A stretch of DNA of 5,304 nt from positions 4,912 through 10,215 of the forward strand of contig MFTJ01000050.1 in NCBI GenBank assembly GCA_001786805.1, read 5' to 3'. The position numbers and the translations under genes are program-made. Below, in pieces: positions 5,034 through 5,304 of the stretch (positions are counted from its first letter, which is position 1; the number at the start of each line of letters is the position of its first letter). This stretch comes from Candidatus Nomurabacteria bacterium RIFCSPHIGHO2_01_FULL_39_10. Lineage in GTDB: Bacteria > Patescibacteriota > Minisyncoccia > Phycocordibacterales > UBA9973. The notes beneath the pieces were generated by a model, which was not told the DNA's origin, did no database searches, and worked only from the letters and a program-made list of their open reading frames with translations.

Positions 5034-5154
5034 CTGCAGTAAAAAGAATAATAAAGCGAGAGGTATAATTTCACTTGCAGGAATCTTAAAAGGTCCAAAA
5101 TCCGCAAAAGAACTAATTACAGAATCACGAAAAAATATAAGTAAATTTGATTGA
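5008..5154 (+). CDS. Small 48-residue ORF overlapping the nucleotidyltransferase gene
   Basis: An ATG at 5008 in the +1 frame opens 48 codons ending at TGA 5152-5154, overlapping the upstream gene by 26 bases. The product is lysine-rich (MTQAEKKIDCSKKNNKARG), then LAGILKGPKSAKELITESRK, ending KFD. The LKGpKSxKEL-type tail resembles the C-terminal toxin-binding tails of VapB-like antitoxins, but no DNA-binding head is present and no PIN-domain toxin follows. There is no clear Shine-Dalgarno sequence, so translation would depend on coupling to the upstream gene. An in-frame TAA at 4999-5001 excludes a longer version. It could be a partner of the nucleotidyltransferase, a remnant antitoxin, or a chance frame; overlap and composition make a real gene somewhat more likely than not. 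Confidence 0.5.
   Translation: MTQAEKKIDCSKKNNKARGIISLAGILKGPKSAKELITESRKNISKFD
5136..5143 (+). promoter_or_regulatory. Weak possible TATA box for the AlkD-like gene
   Basis: TATAAGTA begins 39 bases before the ATG at 5175, which would give a leader of about 10 bases. No Shine-Dalgarno sequence is seen before this ATG. The element overlaps the end of the small ORF and is a poorer match than the other promoters. Confidence 0.3.
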
Positions 5155-5174
5155 TACTAACAATACCTCTAACC

Positions 5175-5304
5175 ATGTCTCTCACCCTCCCTCAAACTCT
5201 CCATCATCACGCCAACAAAGACAGAGCCCTCATCAATCAACGCTTCTTCAAAACAAACAAAGGCCAATACGGTCATGGCGACATCTTTCTTGGCATAACC
5301 GTAC
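5175..5304 (+). CDS. alkD: AlkD-like DNA alkylation repair protein, N-terminal fragment
   Basis: An ATG at 5175 starts a frame that is open to the right edge: 43 full codons. Residues 13-42 (ANKDRALINQRFFKTNKGQY, then GHGDIFLGIT) match the conserved opening of AlkD-type proteins, whose hallmark is RFFKTxxGxYxxGDxFLG. AlkD is a HEAT-repeat DNA glycosylase that removes N3- and N7-alkylated purines; catalytic residues lie further on and are outside the window. Nothing shows whether the gene is complete. Codons favour C endings, like tatD and the winged-helix regulator, suggesting a resident gene. It lies 20 bases after the small ORF and might be co-transcribed. The family call rests on one short but distinctive motif. 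Confidence 0.8.
   Translation, partial: MSLTLPQTLHHHANKDRALINQRFFKTNKGQYGHGDIFLGITV

Noticed and set aside
4428..5154. Classical MNT-HEPN toxin-antitoxin pair
   Set aside because: No HEPN domain or Rx4-6H motif is present in the neighbouring ORF.

Overview
This window looks archaeal, most likely from a small-genome DPANN-type lineage such as Woesearchaeota or Pacearchaeota (lineage inferred, not proven). Several genes have a TTTAAATA or TTTATATA box about 30-32 bases before the ATG and no ribosome binding site, which is the pattern of leaderless archaeal transcripts. Genes inside operons, and one gene with a short leader, instead carry GAGGT or GGAGGA Shine-Dalgarno sequences. Winged-helix regulators, a minimal nucleotidyltransferase, an archaeal-style TatD and a GNAT/small-partner pair fit this picture.

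Layout: bases 1-1064 (minus) hold the N-terminal 354 codons of a large alpha-solenoid repeat protein that runs off the left edge. A 188-base divergent spacer carries promoters and a candidate operator. A winged-helix regulator follows (1253-2119, plus). Next comes an AT-rich two-gene module: a 48-residue protein (2168-2314) and a GNAT acetyltransferase (2321-2845), read as a probable toxin-antitoxin pair. TatD-family metal-dependent hydrolase (2850-3668) lies directly downstream. Convergent to it is a secreted, cysteine-paired protein of unknown function (3680-4282, minus). A second divergent spacer leads to a winged-helix/nucleotidyltransferase fusion (4428-5033) that overlaps a 48-residue ORF (5008-5154). 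The window ends in the start of an AlkD-like DNA alkylation repair protein (from 5175).

How the genes relate: the GNAT module is the clearest functional unit, with tight spacing, one upstream promoter and a tiny first gene. TatD may be co-transcribed with it or use its own promoter within the GNAT 3' end. The nucleotidyltransferase and its overlapping small ORF form a second possible toxin-antitoxin-like pair, with much weaker support. The remaining genes are not obviously linked. No RNA genes, insertion sequences or CRISPR arrays were seen.
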